DNA of 64,000 nucleotides, taken from the NCBI GenBank assembly GCA_963741305.1, contig CAVUHL010000003.1, positions 7,254,001-7,318,000 on the forward strand. The letters are read 5' to 3'. Below the pieces are notes generated by a model, which was given only the letters and a program-made list of their open reading frames with translations, was not told the origin of the DNA and made no database searches. This document shows, one piece after another, positions 1 to 7,092 of this stretch. Within the stretch, counting starts at the first letter, position 1; each line of letters opens with the position of its first letter. The stretch is from DATMER01 sp963741305 (GTDB lineage: Bacteria > Acidobacteriota > Thermoanaerobaculia > Multivoradales > UBA5704). The position numbers and the translations under genes are program-made.

Positions 1-71
1 GCTTCCGGCAGGGCCTGAAACGAGGCGCAGCCTGCTGCGCCGCCAGCCCCGGAGAGGGGCTGTACTTTTCT

Positions 72-95
72 AGCCTGGGGTTTCAACCCCAGGCT
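72..95. repeat. Palindromic hairpin downstream of the TetR gene
   Basis: Two 9-base arms (AGCCTGGGG and CCCCAGGCT) flank the loop TTTCAA, giving a perfect 24-base palindrome just past the stop codon of the leftward regulator gene. There is no T-run on the side expected for that gene, so it is a weak candidate terminator at best. It resembles dispersed palindromes found between genes in high-GC genomes. Positions 1-71 hold a second small GC hairpin (about 46-61) and no gene. Confidence 0.5.
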
Positions 96-103
96 GATCC
101 AGG

Positions 104-757
104 CTACTTGCCCGGTCCGAAACAATCCAGGACCAACCGGAGGACCTTCCTGAGGTCCGCGGAGTCGTAGTCAGCCGGATACTTCCCGCGGTCGGCGAGG
201 ATCTGGTCGCGCAGCAGCCCTTCGTACGCGCCGATCAGGGCCGAGCGTACCGCCTGTACGTTGAGGTCCGGCTGGAGCTGGCCGCCGTCGCGCATCTCCG
301 TAAGGAGCCTGTCCAACGTCGCAACCATCTGCAGGAAGCCATCGGTCAGCACCACCATGGACCCATGCTTGCGGATGCGGCGCCCCTCCAGGAGCATCAG
401 CGTCCGCAGGTCGATGTCCTTCTCCATGGCGTCGAGGATCAACTCGATGAGGGCGCACAGCTTGTCGTACGGTGTCTCGCACTTCGGCAGCGCTTGCGAC
501 AGACCCTTGGCGAAGCGCTGCCAGGATTGATCGAAGATCGCGCCGAGGAGCCCCTCCTTGCTGCTGAAGTGCTTGATGAGCTGGGACTCGCTCGTCCCCG
601 CCATGCGGGCGATCGCCGAGGTGGTGGCGTTCTCGTATCCCTGGGAGGAGAACAGCGCCCGCGCGGAGAGAAGGATGCGGTCGTGAGAGGACAGCTCGAC
701 CGGCGTGTCGTCCTTCAGCTCACGAATGAAGGGGGAGGGTGTCTTGTTTTCAGCCAT
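104..757 (-). CDS. TetR/AcrR family transcriptional regulator
   Basis: A 217-residue protein, normal length for TetR regulators. After a charged tail of about 25 residues comes the DNA-binding domain (about residues 26-75), with the hallmark pattern of a helix carrying 'ARALFSSQGYENATTSAIA', a recognition helix 'GTSESQLIKHFSSKEGL' and the following F/Y-rich turn. The C-terminal half is an alpha-helical ligand and dimer domain with no recognisable ligand signature. It acts as a dimer, normally repressing its own or an adjacent promoter. The upstream 200 bases hold a short inverted repeat that could be its operator. It is last in a run of leftward genes but separated from them by about 200 bases, so it probably has its own promoter. 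Its target is unknown. Confidence 0.9.
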   Translation of the reverse strand: MAENKTPSPFIRELKDDTPVELSSHDRILLSARALFSSQGYENATTSAIARMAGTSESQLIKHFSSKEGLLGAIFDQSWQRFAKGLSQALPKCETPYDKLCALIELILDAMEKDIDLRTLMLLEGRRIRKHGSMVVLTDGFLQMVATLDRLLTEMRDGGQLQPDLNVQAVRSALIGAYEGLLRDQILADRGKYPADYDSADLRKVLRLVLDCFGPGK

Positions 758-792
758 GGGCTCGCACTCATAGTAGTACGGCTCCTATCGCC

Positions 793-822
793 TCGACAAG
801 AAGGTCATGGTAATGTTACGAT
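793..822 (+). promoter_or_regulatory. Possible sigma-70-like promoter, rightward
   Basis: TCGACA (793-798) and TACGAT (817-822) are separated by 18 bases and resemble -35 and -10 boxes (5/6 and 4/6 matches). No rightward gene follows, but an intrinsic terminator of the same orientation lies at 898-942, so a short transcript of about 110 nt is conceivable. Inference only. Confidence 0.25.
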
Positions 823-832
823 TGAACTAACA
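814..832. promoter_or_regulatory. Candidate operator for the TetR regulator
   Basis: TGTTACGATTGAACTAACA is an inverted repeat with perfect 5-base arms (TGTTA/TAACA) and a 9-base spacer, a common size for TetR-family operators. It lies 57-75 bases upstream of the regulator start and overlaps the candidate rightward promoter. Autoregulation is an inference. Confidence 0.3.
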
Positions 833-897
833 CGGTAACCGAAAAAACAGTCCGCGGTGCTTGTGCGCCGCAGGCTTGAAGACTCTAAGCTCCCTCC

Positions 898-942
898 GGG
901 CTGTTTGGGCAGATCTACTGGCTGAACAGCCCCTCTTTTTTT
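898..942 (+). terminator. Intrinsic terminator, rightward
   Basis: The stem GGGCTGTT (898-905) pairs with AACAGCCC (925-932) and is followed by CTCTTTTTTT. This is a good rho-independent terminator on the plus strand, yet both neighbouring genes run leftward. It therefore either ends an unannotated short transcript from about 830 or blocks antisense transcription. Confidence 0.6.
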
Positions 943-951
943 CTCTTCCTC

Positions 952-1668
952 TCAGAAATTGATGTATTCGAGCTCGGGCTGGAGCACCTGCCCACGCGGG
1001 ACCACCTGGCGCAGCGTGGGGCGCGTGACGCGCAGGACCATGTAGGCGCCGAACACGGCCGCGAACATCCGCATGCGGGCGCGGAAGCCGCTGACGAGGC
1101 CGCGCTTCTTTTCCTTGACCAGGTGCTTGAGGTTGTGCAGGACGGTCGTGGTGATCCGCATTCCGAGCTCGCTGCAGGCCCAGTTGAGCCCGGTCTCGAC
1201 GGCGAACCCTTCGAGGTGGCTCTCGGGTACGGCTTCGAAGACTTCCCGCCGCAGGCAGCGGATGCCGGAGAGCAGCGGTCCGTGGAGGCGCTGGAAGTCG
1301 TTGAGGGCAGGACCCCGGTCCCGCACGCCGACGTTCATGTCCGAGCGCCCGGAGAGCACCGGCTCGATGAGCTGTGTGAGCTGGTCCGTGGTCAGGTTCA
1401 GGATGTCGCCATCCACGAAGGTCAGGATCTCGGCGTCGGTGTGGGCGACCCCCACGGCCATGGCCATCCCCTTGCCCTGGTTCTGGCGCAGGTGGATGGT
1501 GCGGAGCCCGTGCGAGCGGGCGATCTCGACGGTGTCGTCGGTCGAGCCGTCCGAGACTACCAGCACCTCGTGGATGAGGGGGGTGGCCTGAAGGACCTTC
1601 AGGACTTCGGCTATGGTCTCGGCCTCGTTGTAGGCGGGCACGATGGCGGCGATCTTGATTTGCTCCAC
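952..1668 (-). CDS. Glycosyltransferase family 2
   Basis: A soluble GT-A fold glycosyltransferase of about 238 residues. 'IVPAYNEAETI' near the N-terminus is the nucleotide-binding start of the fold. 'VVSDGSTDDT', 'NQGKGMAMAVG' and 'FVDGDI' (the DxD-type metal site) follow, an arrangement seen in dolichyl-phosphate-mannose-synthase-like and glucosyl-glycerate-type enzymes. I place the start at GTG 1668 because GGAGGAG lies about 7 bases upstream. A TTG at 1683 is also open but would put the ribosome site inside the gene. It follows dapF by 24 bases and is likely in the same transcript. Donor and acceptor cannot be read from the sequence. A second enzyme of the same family lies at 15866-16624. 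Confidence 0.85.
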   Translation of the reverse strand: MEQIKIAAIVPAYNEAETIAEVLKVLQATPLIHEVLVVSDGSTDDTVEIARSHGLRTIHLRQNQGKGMAMAVGVAHTDAEILTFVDGDILNLTTDQLTQLIEPVLSGRSDMNVGVRDRGPALNDFQRLHGPLLSGIRCLRREVFEAVPESHLEGFAVETGLNWACSELGMRITTTVLHNLKHLVKEKKRGLVSGFRARMRMFAAVFGAYMVLRVTRPTLRQVVPRGQVLQPELEYINF

Positions 1669-1692
1669 TTCCACTCCTCCCAAATGAGCGTC

Positions 1693-2505
1693 TCAGCTCC
1701 AGGCCGGGGGCGGTGGGCTGACCGCCGCTCCGTCGAGCAATGTGCCTTGCGCGACCACGCGGGCATCCCCGCTCAACAGCCAAGCCGAGCCGGCAATACT
1801 TACCTCCAACTCAAAGCCGCCCTGCACGGATACACGCAGGGGCAGCGCCGACCTGCCAATGTGCAGACCGACTGCCGCTCCGGCCAGGATGCCGCTCCCG
1901 CAGGAGAGCGTCTCGGCCTCGACCCCACGCTCGAAGGTCCGGATTTCCATCCGGTGTCCGTCGGGGAAGCGTACGAAGCTGACGTTGGCCCCCTCCTCGA
2001 AAGTGGGATGGTGCCGGATCTGCCTCCCCAGTGAGTCGACTGGAGCCTGGTCCAGGCTTTCCGGCCAGGGGAGAACGAAATGGGGCACTCCGACCCGCAC
2101 GCGGTACCCTGCACATCGGATGCCGTCGACGTCCAGGACGAGCTCCCGGGGTGTCTCGGGAGCCGCCGCCAGCTCCAGGGTGACCCGTGTTTCGTCCCCG
2201 CGCCGGGCCGCCACCGTCCCGGCGCCTGTACAAATGGTTACAGCATCGTCGGCCCAGCCCAGGTGGAAGGCGAGCTGGGCGGCGCAGCGGGTGCCGTTCA
2301 GGCACAGGTCCGCGGGGTAGCCGTCCGAGTTGAAGTAGTCCATGACCACCCCATCCGGAGAGCGGCGCAGGACGAAGAGGCCGTCCGCCCCGAGGGAGAC
2401 GCCGCGCCGGCACCAGGCGCGGATTGCCTCGGGGGAAGGCTCGGGCTCTTCGACCAGTGCGAGGAAGTCGTTGCCGCTGCCCGAGACCTTGAAGAATGAG
2501 GTCAT
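1693..2505 (-). CDS. dapF: Diaminopimelate epimerase
   Basis: DapF converts LL- to meso-diaminopimelate in the lysine and peptidoglycan pathway, using two cysteines as acid and base without a cofactor. The 270-residue length is typical. The N-terminal 'KVSGSGNDFLAL' is the conserved substrate-binding strand, and the catalytic cysteines sit in 'CLNGTRCAA' and 'LSCGSGILAG'. The protein is a duplication of two similar halves, each supplying one cysteine. The start overlaps the stop of the upstream lipoprotein gene (ATGA), so the two are translationally coupled. The 'NGTRC' context differs slightly from the more usual 'NGMRC'. Confidence 0.93.
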   Translation of the reverse strand: MTSFFKVSGSGNDFLALVEEPEPSPEAIRAWCRRGVSLGADGLFVLRRSPDGVVMDYFNSDGYPADLCLNGTRCAAQLAFHLGWADDAVTICTGAGTVAARRGDETRVTLELAAAPETPRELVLDVDGIRCAGYRVRVGVPHFVLPWPESLDQAPVDSLGRQIRHHPTFEEGANVSFVRFPDGHRMEIRTFERGVEAETLSCGSGILAGAAVGLHIGRSALPLRVSVQGGFELEVSIAGSAWLLSGDARVVAQGTLLDGAAVSPPPPAWS

Positions 2506-3575
2506 TGTGGGACGGAGGCTCGCACCTCGGCGCCGGGGCCGCTCTCGTTGCCGAGCTGGTCCACTGCCGTCACCCGGTAGCTGTAGGTCTGGCCGGCCGA
2601 GACGCCGGGGTCCACGAGCTCGGTTTCCTGCAGCGGCTGCGGGGTGATGCGCTCGAAATCCCCTTCGGAGCCGCGGCGATAGACGTAGTAGCCGGCCAGA
2701 TCCTCGGCCTCGGTGGCCTGCCAGACGAGCCGCACCCGGCCGCCCTCGGCGAGGGCCACCAGCTCGAGAGGCGGCGGCGGCGGGAAGCGGTCCTGGAAAC
2801 GGACCTCCTGCTCCGAGGCCACCGTGCTCTCCACGAGCGGGTCCAGCCCCATCACGGCGGTGACGCCATAGATGTAGTTCTGGCCGATGCGCGCGGTGTT
2901 GTCCAGCCAGCTCCGCTCCTCCGGGCCGGCGGAATGGATCGGTTGCCCGAGCGAGCGCTCCTCAGCGCCGCGGCGGTAGACGTTGTAGTTGGCTGCCCCC
3001 TCGGTTCCCGACCACTCGACGAGCACGCCATCCGGCCGGGCGGTCACCGACAGCCGCTCGGGCGCGGCCGGCGGAGTCCCCGGCACGATGGCGACCTGAT
3101 TCGAGAATTCGGAACGGTCGCCGGTGGGGCCGGTGGTGCGCACTGAATAATATCTCGCCTCCGGAGGCGCTTCGGGAGTGATCGGCTCCGGCAACGGGAG
3201 CGGGATCAGGATCCGGTTGCCGAAGGTGGCCGGACCCACGTCCTGCTGCGTGAGCGTGAGCTTCTGCGTCGCGGCGGCCTGGAAGACGCGCGCGTCGATC
3301 GGCACGGGCTTGCCCTCCCGGGGGGCGGGCTGGACGGCCTCCCAGACCTCGATCGAGGTGATCCCGCCGAGGGCGATGCCGGCCGGCGTGGTCTGAGGGA
3401 AGGTGAAGTCCAGCAGCAGGCGGTTGCCTTGCTGGCGGACCTTGAGGTCCGAGGTCGCGGCCGGCACGGAGCGCAGCGGCGGCGCGGGATCTCCCTGGTT
3501 GCCGCAACCGGTGGCAACCAGGAGGAAGAGGCAGACGACACCGAGGGGGATACGCCTGCCGGATCTATAGGACAT
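2502..3575 (-). CDS. Lipoprotein with fibronectin type III domains
   Basis: About 357 residues. A signal peptide ending in 'LVATGC' marks a lipoprotein, so the protein is probably tethered to the outer or inner membrane facing the periplasm. After a proline-rich linker come at least two Fn3-like modules: 'PERLSVTARPDGVLVEWSGTE' opens one and 'PPLELVALAEGGRVRLVWQA' the next, ending in 'YSYRVTAVDQLGNES', a classic Fn3 end. An N-terminal region (about residues 40-170) may be a third. The ATG at 3575 overlaps hslU by 11 bases. A longer frame to 3674 exists but would remove the signal peptide. Role unknown; Fn3 modules usually mediate protein or glycan contacts. Confidence 0.8.
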   Translation of the reverse strand: MSYRSGRRIPLGVVCLFLLVATGCGNQGDPAPPLRSVPAATSDLKVRQQGNRLLLDFTFPQTTPAGIALGGITSIEVWEAVQPAPREGKPVPIDARVFQAAATQKLTLTQQDVGPATFGNRILIPLPLPEPITPEAPPEARYYSVRTTGPTGDRSEFSNQVAIVPGTPPAAPERLSVTARPDGVLVEWSGTEGAANYNVYRRGAEERSLGQPIHSAGPEERSWLDNTARIGQNYIYGVTAVMGLDPLVESTVASEQEVRFQDRFPPPPPLELVALAEGGRVRLVWQATEAEDLAGYYVYRRGSEGDFERITPQPLQETELVDPGVSAGQTYSYRVTAVDQLGNESGPGAEVRASVPQ

Positions 3576-4950
3576 AGCGTGAGAGATCCTGGTTCTGAAC
3601 GATTTCGGAGAGGACGCGGCGGACGTATTCGCCATCCACCTTGACCGAGACTCCGGCCATGTCCGGCGCGTCATAGGAGACCTCGTCGAGCAGCCGCTCC
3701 ATGAGGGTGGAGAGCCTGCGGGCGCCGATGTTCTCGGTGGCCCCGTTGACCTCCACCGCCAGGCGTGCGATCTCGGCGACGGCGTCGGCCGTGAACTCCA
3801 GCGTGACCCCCTCGGTGGACAGCAGGGCCGAGTACTGCTTGGTCAACGCGGTTTCGGGCTCGGTGAGGATGCGCACGAAGTCCTGCTCGGTCAGGGAATC
3901 GAGCTCGACCCGGATGGGGAAGCGCCCCTGCAGCTCCGGGATCAGGTCCGACGGCTTGCTGACGTGGAACGCGCCAGCCGCCACGAACAGGATGTGGTCG
4001 GTCTTGACCATCCCGTACTTGGTCGACACGTTGGTGCCCTCGACGATGGGCAGCAGGTCGCGCTGCACGCCCTCGCGGGAGATGTCGGGCCCGCGGCCGC
4101 CTTCGCGTCCGGCGATCTTGTCGATCTCGTCGAGGAAGATCATGCCCCCCTGCTCGACCCGCTCGCGCGCCTCGCGGGCCACCTGGGCGCGGTCGATCAG
4201 CTTCTCGGCCTCCTGCTGCATCAGGATCTCGCGGGCCTCGGCCACGGTGACCTGCTGCTTCTTCTTGCGCCCGAAGAGCCCGGGGAGCATGTCCTTGATG
4301 TTGATGCCGACCTCTTCCACCCCCTGGGGAGTGAACATTTCCATGCTGGGGTAGGACGACTCGTCCACCTCGATCTCGACGCGGCGGTGGTCGAGCGAGC
4401 CCGCGCGCAGCTTCTCGCGGAACTTCTCGCGGGTGGCGGTGAGGTCGTCCTCCTCGTCCTCGTGCTCCTGGTTGCGGAGGTAGCTGCTGACCGGCCGCGG
4501 CGGCACGAGGAGCTGCAGCAGGCGGTCCTCGGCGCGCAGGGCCGCGGCCTCGCGCACGGAATCGCGCTTCTCCTCCTTGACCATGGTGACCGCGATTTCG
4601 ACGAGGTCGCGCACCATGGACTCGACGTCGCGCCCGACATAGCCCACCTCGGTGAACTTGCTGGCCTCGACCTTCAGGAACGGGGCCTTGGCAAGGCGCG
4701 CCAGCCGGCGGGCGATCTCGGTCTTGCCGACGCCCGTCGAGCCGATCATCAGGATGTTCTTGGGGGCGATGTCCTCGGCCAGCTCGGGGGGCAGCTGCTG
4801 GCGGCGCCAGCGGTTGCGCAGGGCGATCGCCACCGCCCGCTTGGCCTGCTTCTGGCCGACGACGTACTTGTCGAGCTCCACGACGATCTGCCGTGGCGTC
4901 ATGTTCTCGAGGACGACCCCCGTCGGAGCCTCAGTGGTGTGGGTGGTCAT
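3565..4950 (-). CDS. hslU: HslU ATPase subunit of the HslUV protease
   Basis: This AAA+ unfoldase feeds substrates to the HslV peptidase in the cytoplasm. Length (461) and ends are standard. 'TPRQIVVELDKYVVGQ' is the conserved N-terminus, Walker A 'GSTGVGKT' lies at about residues 70-77, Walker B is 'MIFLDEIDKIA', and the family C-terminus 'SRYVL' inserts between HslV subunits. The central intermediate (I) domain, about residues 110-245, is present, with an acidic patch and 'MLPGLFGRKKKQ'. The gene follows hslV after 4 bases and overlaps the next lipoprotein gene, so it is part of the long leftward operon. Confidence 0.97.
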   Translation of the reverse strand: MTTHTTEAPTGVVLENMTPRQIVVELDKYVVGQKQAKRAVAIALRNRWRRQQLPPELAEDIAPKNILMIGSTGVGKTEIARRLARLAKAPFLKVEASKFTEVGYVGRDVESMVRDLVEIAVTMVKEEKRDSVREAAALRAEDRLLQLLVPPRPVSSYLRNQEHEDEEDDLTATREKFREKLRAGSLDHRRVEIEVDESSYPSMEMFTPQGVEEVGINIKDMLPGLFGRKKKQQVTVAEAREILMQQEAEKLIDRAQVAREARERVEQGGMIFLDEIDKIAGREGGRGPDISREGVQRDLLPIVEGTNVSTKYGMVKTDHILFVAAGAFHVSKPSDLIPELQGRFPIRVELDSLTEQDFVRILTEPETALTKQYSALLSTEGVTLEFTADAVAEIARLAVEVNGATENIGARRLSTLMERLLDEVSYDAPDMAGVSVKVDGEYVRRVLSEIVQNQDLSRYVL

Positions 4951-4954
4951 CGCC

Positions 4955-5500
4955 TCAGAGTTCCTCTATCGTCAGTCGGTCGTTCGTGAAGATGCAGATC
5001 TCGGCGGCGATCTTCATCGCCGCGCGCACGATCTCTTCGGCAGTCATGGAGGTGTTCCGCATCAGGGCGCGGGCGGCAGCCAGGGCGAAGTTGGACCCGG
5101 AGCCGATCGACAGGATGCCATCCTCCTCGTCGGGCTGGATCAGCTCGCCCACGCCGGAGACCAGGAAGCTCTTCTCCTTGTCGGCCACGATGATCATGGC
5201 CTGGAGCTGCCGCAGGGTGCGCTCGGTGCGCCAGTCCTTGGCCAGCTCGACAACCGCCCTCTCCACGTTGCCGCCGAACTCCTCGAGCTTCGCTTCCAGC
5301 CGGGTGAACAGCGCCAGGGCGTCGGCGCCTCCTCCGGCGAAGCCCACCAGTACTTTGCCCTTGCCGGCGCGCCTCACCTTGCGCGCGCCGCTCTTCATGA
5401 CTGTGCTCTGGCCCATCGTCACCTGGCCATCGCTCGCCATGCACACTTTGCCCTCGCGTTTCACCAGGAGGACCGTGGTCGATTGAAAATTCGCCTTCAT
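4955..5500 (-). CDS. hslV: HslV peptidase subunit
   Basis: HslV is the proteasome-like Ntn peptidase of the HslUV complex. The 181-residue protein has the family features 'DGQVTMG', 'RKVRR', 'GFAGGGADA' and 'GSGSNFALAAARAL'. The nucleophile is the threonine of 'TTVLLV' at residue 8 or 9, so a short propeptide ('MKANFQS') must be removed. E. coli HslV needs only Met removal, but a short leader is seen in other bacteria. It lies 12 bases after the PH-like gene and 4 bases before hslU. Confidence 0.96.
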   Translation of the reverse strand: MKANFQSTTVLLVKREGKVCMASDGQVTMGQSTVMKSGARKVRRAGKGKVLVGFAGGGADALALFTRLEAKLEEFGGNVERAVVELAKDWRTERTLRQLQAMIIVADKEKSFLVSGVGELIQPDEEDGILSIGSGSNFALAAARALMRNTSMTAEEIVRAAMKIAAEICIFTNDRLTIEEL

Positions 5501-5512
5501 GGGTCGGGGATT

Positions 5513-6031
5513 CTATAGCAAGCGGGTCCCAAGGGCTTCGACAAGCCCTGCCGGGTTGTCCGGAGTGACAACGAGGCGCCTCTCTCCCAGGTCTACGAGC
5601 ACGGCATTGGCGAAGTTGCTGGCATAGAGGTCGATCTCTCCCAGGAGCCGGGAATCGAAGCCGCCGGTCCCCGCCGTGACGCTGCCGCTCGTGGCCAGCC
5701 GCTCCAGGTGCTCGATCTCCTCGGGGTCCAGCCGGCGGACCTCGGCGCCTCCGAGGGGGAAGCGCTCCCGCCGCCGGCGCATCTGGATCGCCATATGGCT
5801 GCTGTCGACGTCCAGCCAGAAGGTATCGAGGTCGCCGCTCATCCGCCATGCGGTCCAGGGGACGCCCGCGACGAGCAGGGCGAGCACCGCGGGCCAGCGC
5901 TGGCCCGTCACCCAGGTGAGCACGGCCACGGCGATCATCAGGACCGTCAGCCCGACCAGCAGCCACCGCAGCCGGAGCCGGCCGCGGAGGATTGCGCCTC
6001 CGGGAGTGCAGGGGAAGCGGCGCGCGCTCAT
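5513..6031 (-). CDS. Membrane protein with PH-like domain
   Basis: A 172-residue protein with a basic N-terminus and two adjacent hydrophobic segments (about residues 21-40 and 46-62). A hydrophilic C-terminal part with alternating strands follows ('LDTFWLDVDSS', 'ERFPLGGAEVRRL', 'RRLVVTPDNPAGLVEAL'), which reads like a bacterial PH-like domain of the bPH group. The ATG overlaps the stop of xerC (ATGA), which fixes the start. It sits between xerC and hslV, where a membrane protein is not standard, so it may be lineage-specific. Function unknown. Confidence 0.65.
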   Translation of the reverse strand: MSARRFPCTPGGAILRGRLRLRWLLVGLTVLMIAVAVLTWVTGQRWPAVLALLVAGVPWTAWRMSGDLDTFWLDVDSSHMAIQMRRRRERFPLGGAEVRRLDPEEIEHLERLATSGSVTAGTGGFDSRLLGEIDLYASNFANAVLVDLGERRLVVTPDNPAGLVEALGTRLL

Positions 6032-6954
6032 TCCTCGCGCCGGGCCCGCGGATGGGAATCGCGGTAGACCGAGAGCAGCCGATCGACCTCCAGGTGGGTG
6101 TACTTCTGGGTGGTCGAGAGCGAGGCGTGGCCGAGCAGCTCCTGGATGGTGCGCAGGTCGGCGCCGTTCTCCAGCAGGTGGGTGGCGAACGTGTGGCGCA
6201 GGGTGTGGGGGTGGACGCCCTTGGCGACCGCGGCGCTGTCCACCCACTTGTCCAGGATGTTGCGGATGGAGCGGTCCGTGAGCCGGCCGCCCTGGTGATT
6301 GAGGAAGACCGGGTCTTCGTCGTCGCCCCAAGGCTCGCCCTTCGCGCGGATCGCCTCCCACTCCTCCAGCCAGCGGCGCAGGGCGTCGCCGGCGGGACGG
6401 CCGAAGGGGACCATGCGCTCCTTCCGCCCCTTGCCGATTACTCGCAGCACGCGGGCGGAGAGGTCGATGTCCTTCCAATCGAGGCCGACCAGCTCGCTGA
6501 CCCGGAGCCCCGCGGCATAGAGCAGCTCCAGGATGGCCCGGTCGCGCTGGGCGAGCGGCTTGTCTCCATCCACGGCGGGGGCTTCCATGAGGTTCTCCAC
6601 CTCGCCGGGCCGCAGATGGCGGGGGAGGGTCAGGGGGACCTTCGGAGTCTTCACCCCCTGCGCCGGGTTGGCCGCCAGGATCCCCTCGCGGCAGGCGTAC
6701 CGGAACATGCTCCGGACCGCGGCGAGAGCCCGTCCCTGGCTGCGCTTGGCCAGACCCTCGCGCGTCATGGCGGCGAGGAAGGAGCGCACGGCCAAGGCGT
6801 CCACATCCTTCGGCACGGGCTCTTTGCCCAGGAAGTCATGCGCGACGAAGCGGTGGAAACGGAGAAGATCGCGCTCGTAGGCCCTCAGGGTCTCGGGGGA
6901 GACGTTGCGCTCGCCTTCGAGGTGTTCGAGGTAGCGGTGGATGAGAGACCTCAC
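6028..6954 (-). CDS. xerC: Tyrosine recombinase XerC
   Basis: XerC, with XerD, resolves chromosome dimers at dif near septation. From the GTG at 6954 the protein has 308 residues, standard for Xer enzymes. An N-terminal core-binding domain ('RYLEHLEGERNVSPETLRAYERDL') is followed by a catalytic domain with the Arg in 'AAGLRVSELVGLDW', the 'HTLRH' box, 'GHASLSTTQKYTH' and its nucleophilic Tyr. The frame stays open upstream to 7107, but that extension translates an inverted-repeat element and is not protein-like. The GTG overlaps the trmFO stop (GTGA). XerD is not in the window, so XerC rather than XerD is called from gene order. Confidence 0.92.
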   Translation of the reverse strand: MRSLIHRYLEHLEGERNVSPETLRAYERDLLRFHRFVAHDFLGKEPVPKDVDALAVRSFLAAMTREGLAKRSQGRALAAVRSMFRYACREGILAANPAQGVKTPKVPLTLPRHLRPGEVENLMEAPAVDGDKPLAQRDRAILELLYAAGLRVSELVGLDWKDIDLSARVLRVIGKGRKERMVPFGRPAGDALRRWLEEWEAIRAKGEPWGDDEDPVFLNHQGGRLTDRSIRNILDKWVDSAAVAKGVHPHTLRHTFATHLLENGADLRTIQELLGHASLSTTQKYTHLEVDRLLSVYRDSHPRARREE

Positions 6955-7092
6955 CCCCCGGCCCCCTCTCCCGGTCCCCCGAGCACGCCCGCCCCGGGAG
7001 AGGGGGAGACTTGCAGGAGAGTGTCTTGGTTCCCCCCTCTCCCGGGGTGGGCGTGCTTGGGAGGACCGGGAGAGGGGGCCAGGGGGTGAGGG
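6949..7092. repeat. Long inverted-repeat element at the trmFO/xerC junction
   Basis: Two arms of about 58 bases, 6949-7006 and 7033-7092, are near-perfect reverse complements around a spacer of about 25 bases. The outer ends read CCTCACCCCC and GGGGGTGAGG. Inside each arm are nested CCCTCTCC/GGAGAGGG palindromes. A related copy lies at 19208-19361. It looks like a small non-autonomous repeat that inserted at the end of trmFO. The coding frame of trmFO runs through it, and the xerC GTG lies at its outer edge. Confidence 0.8.
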
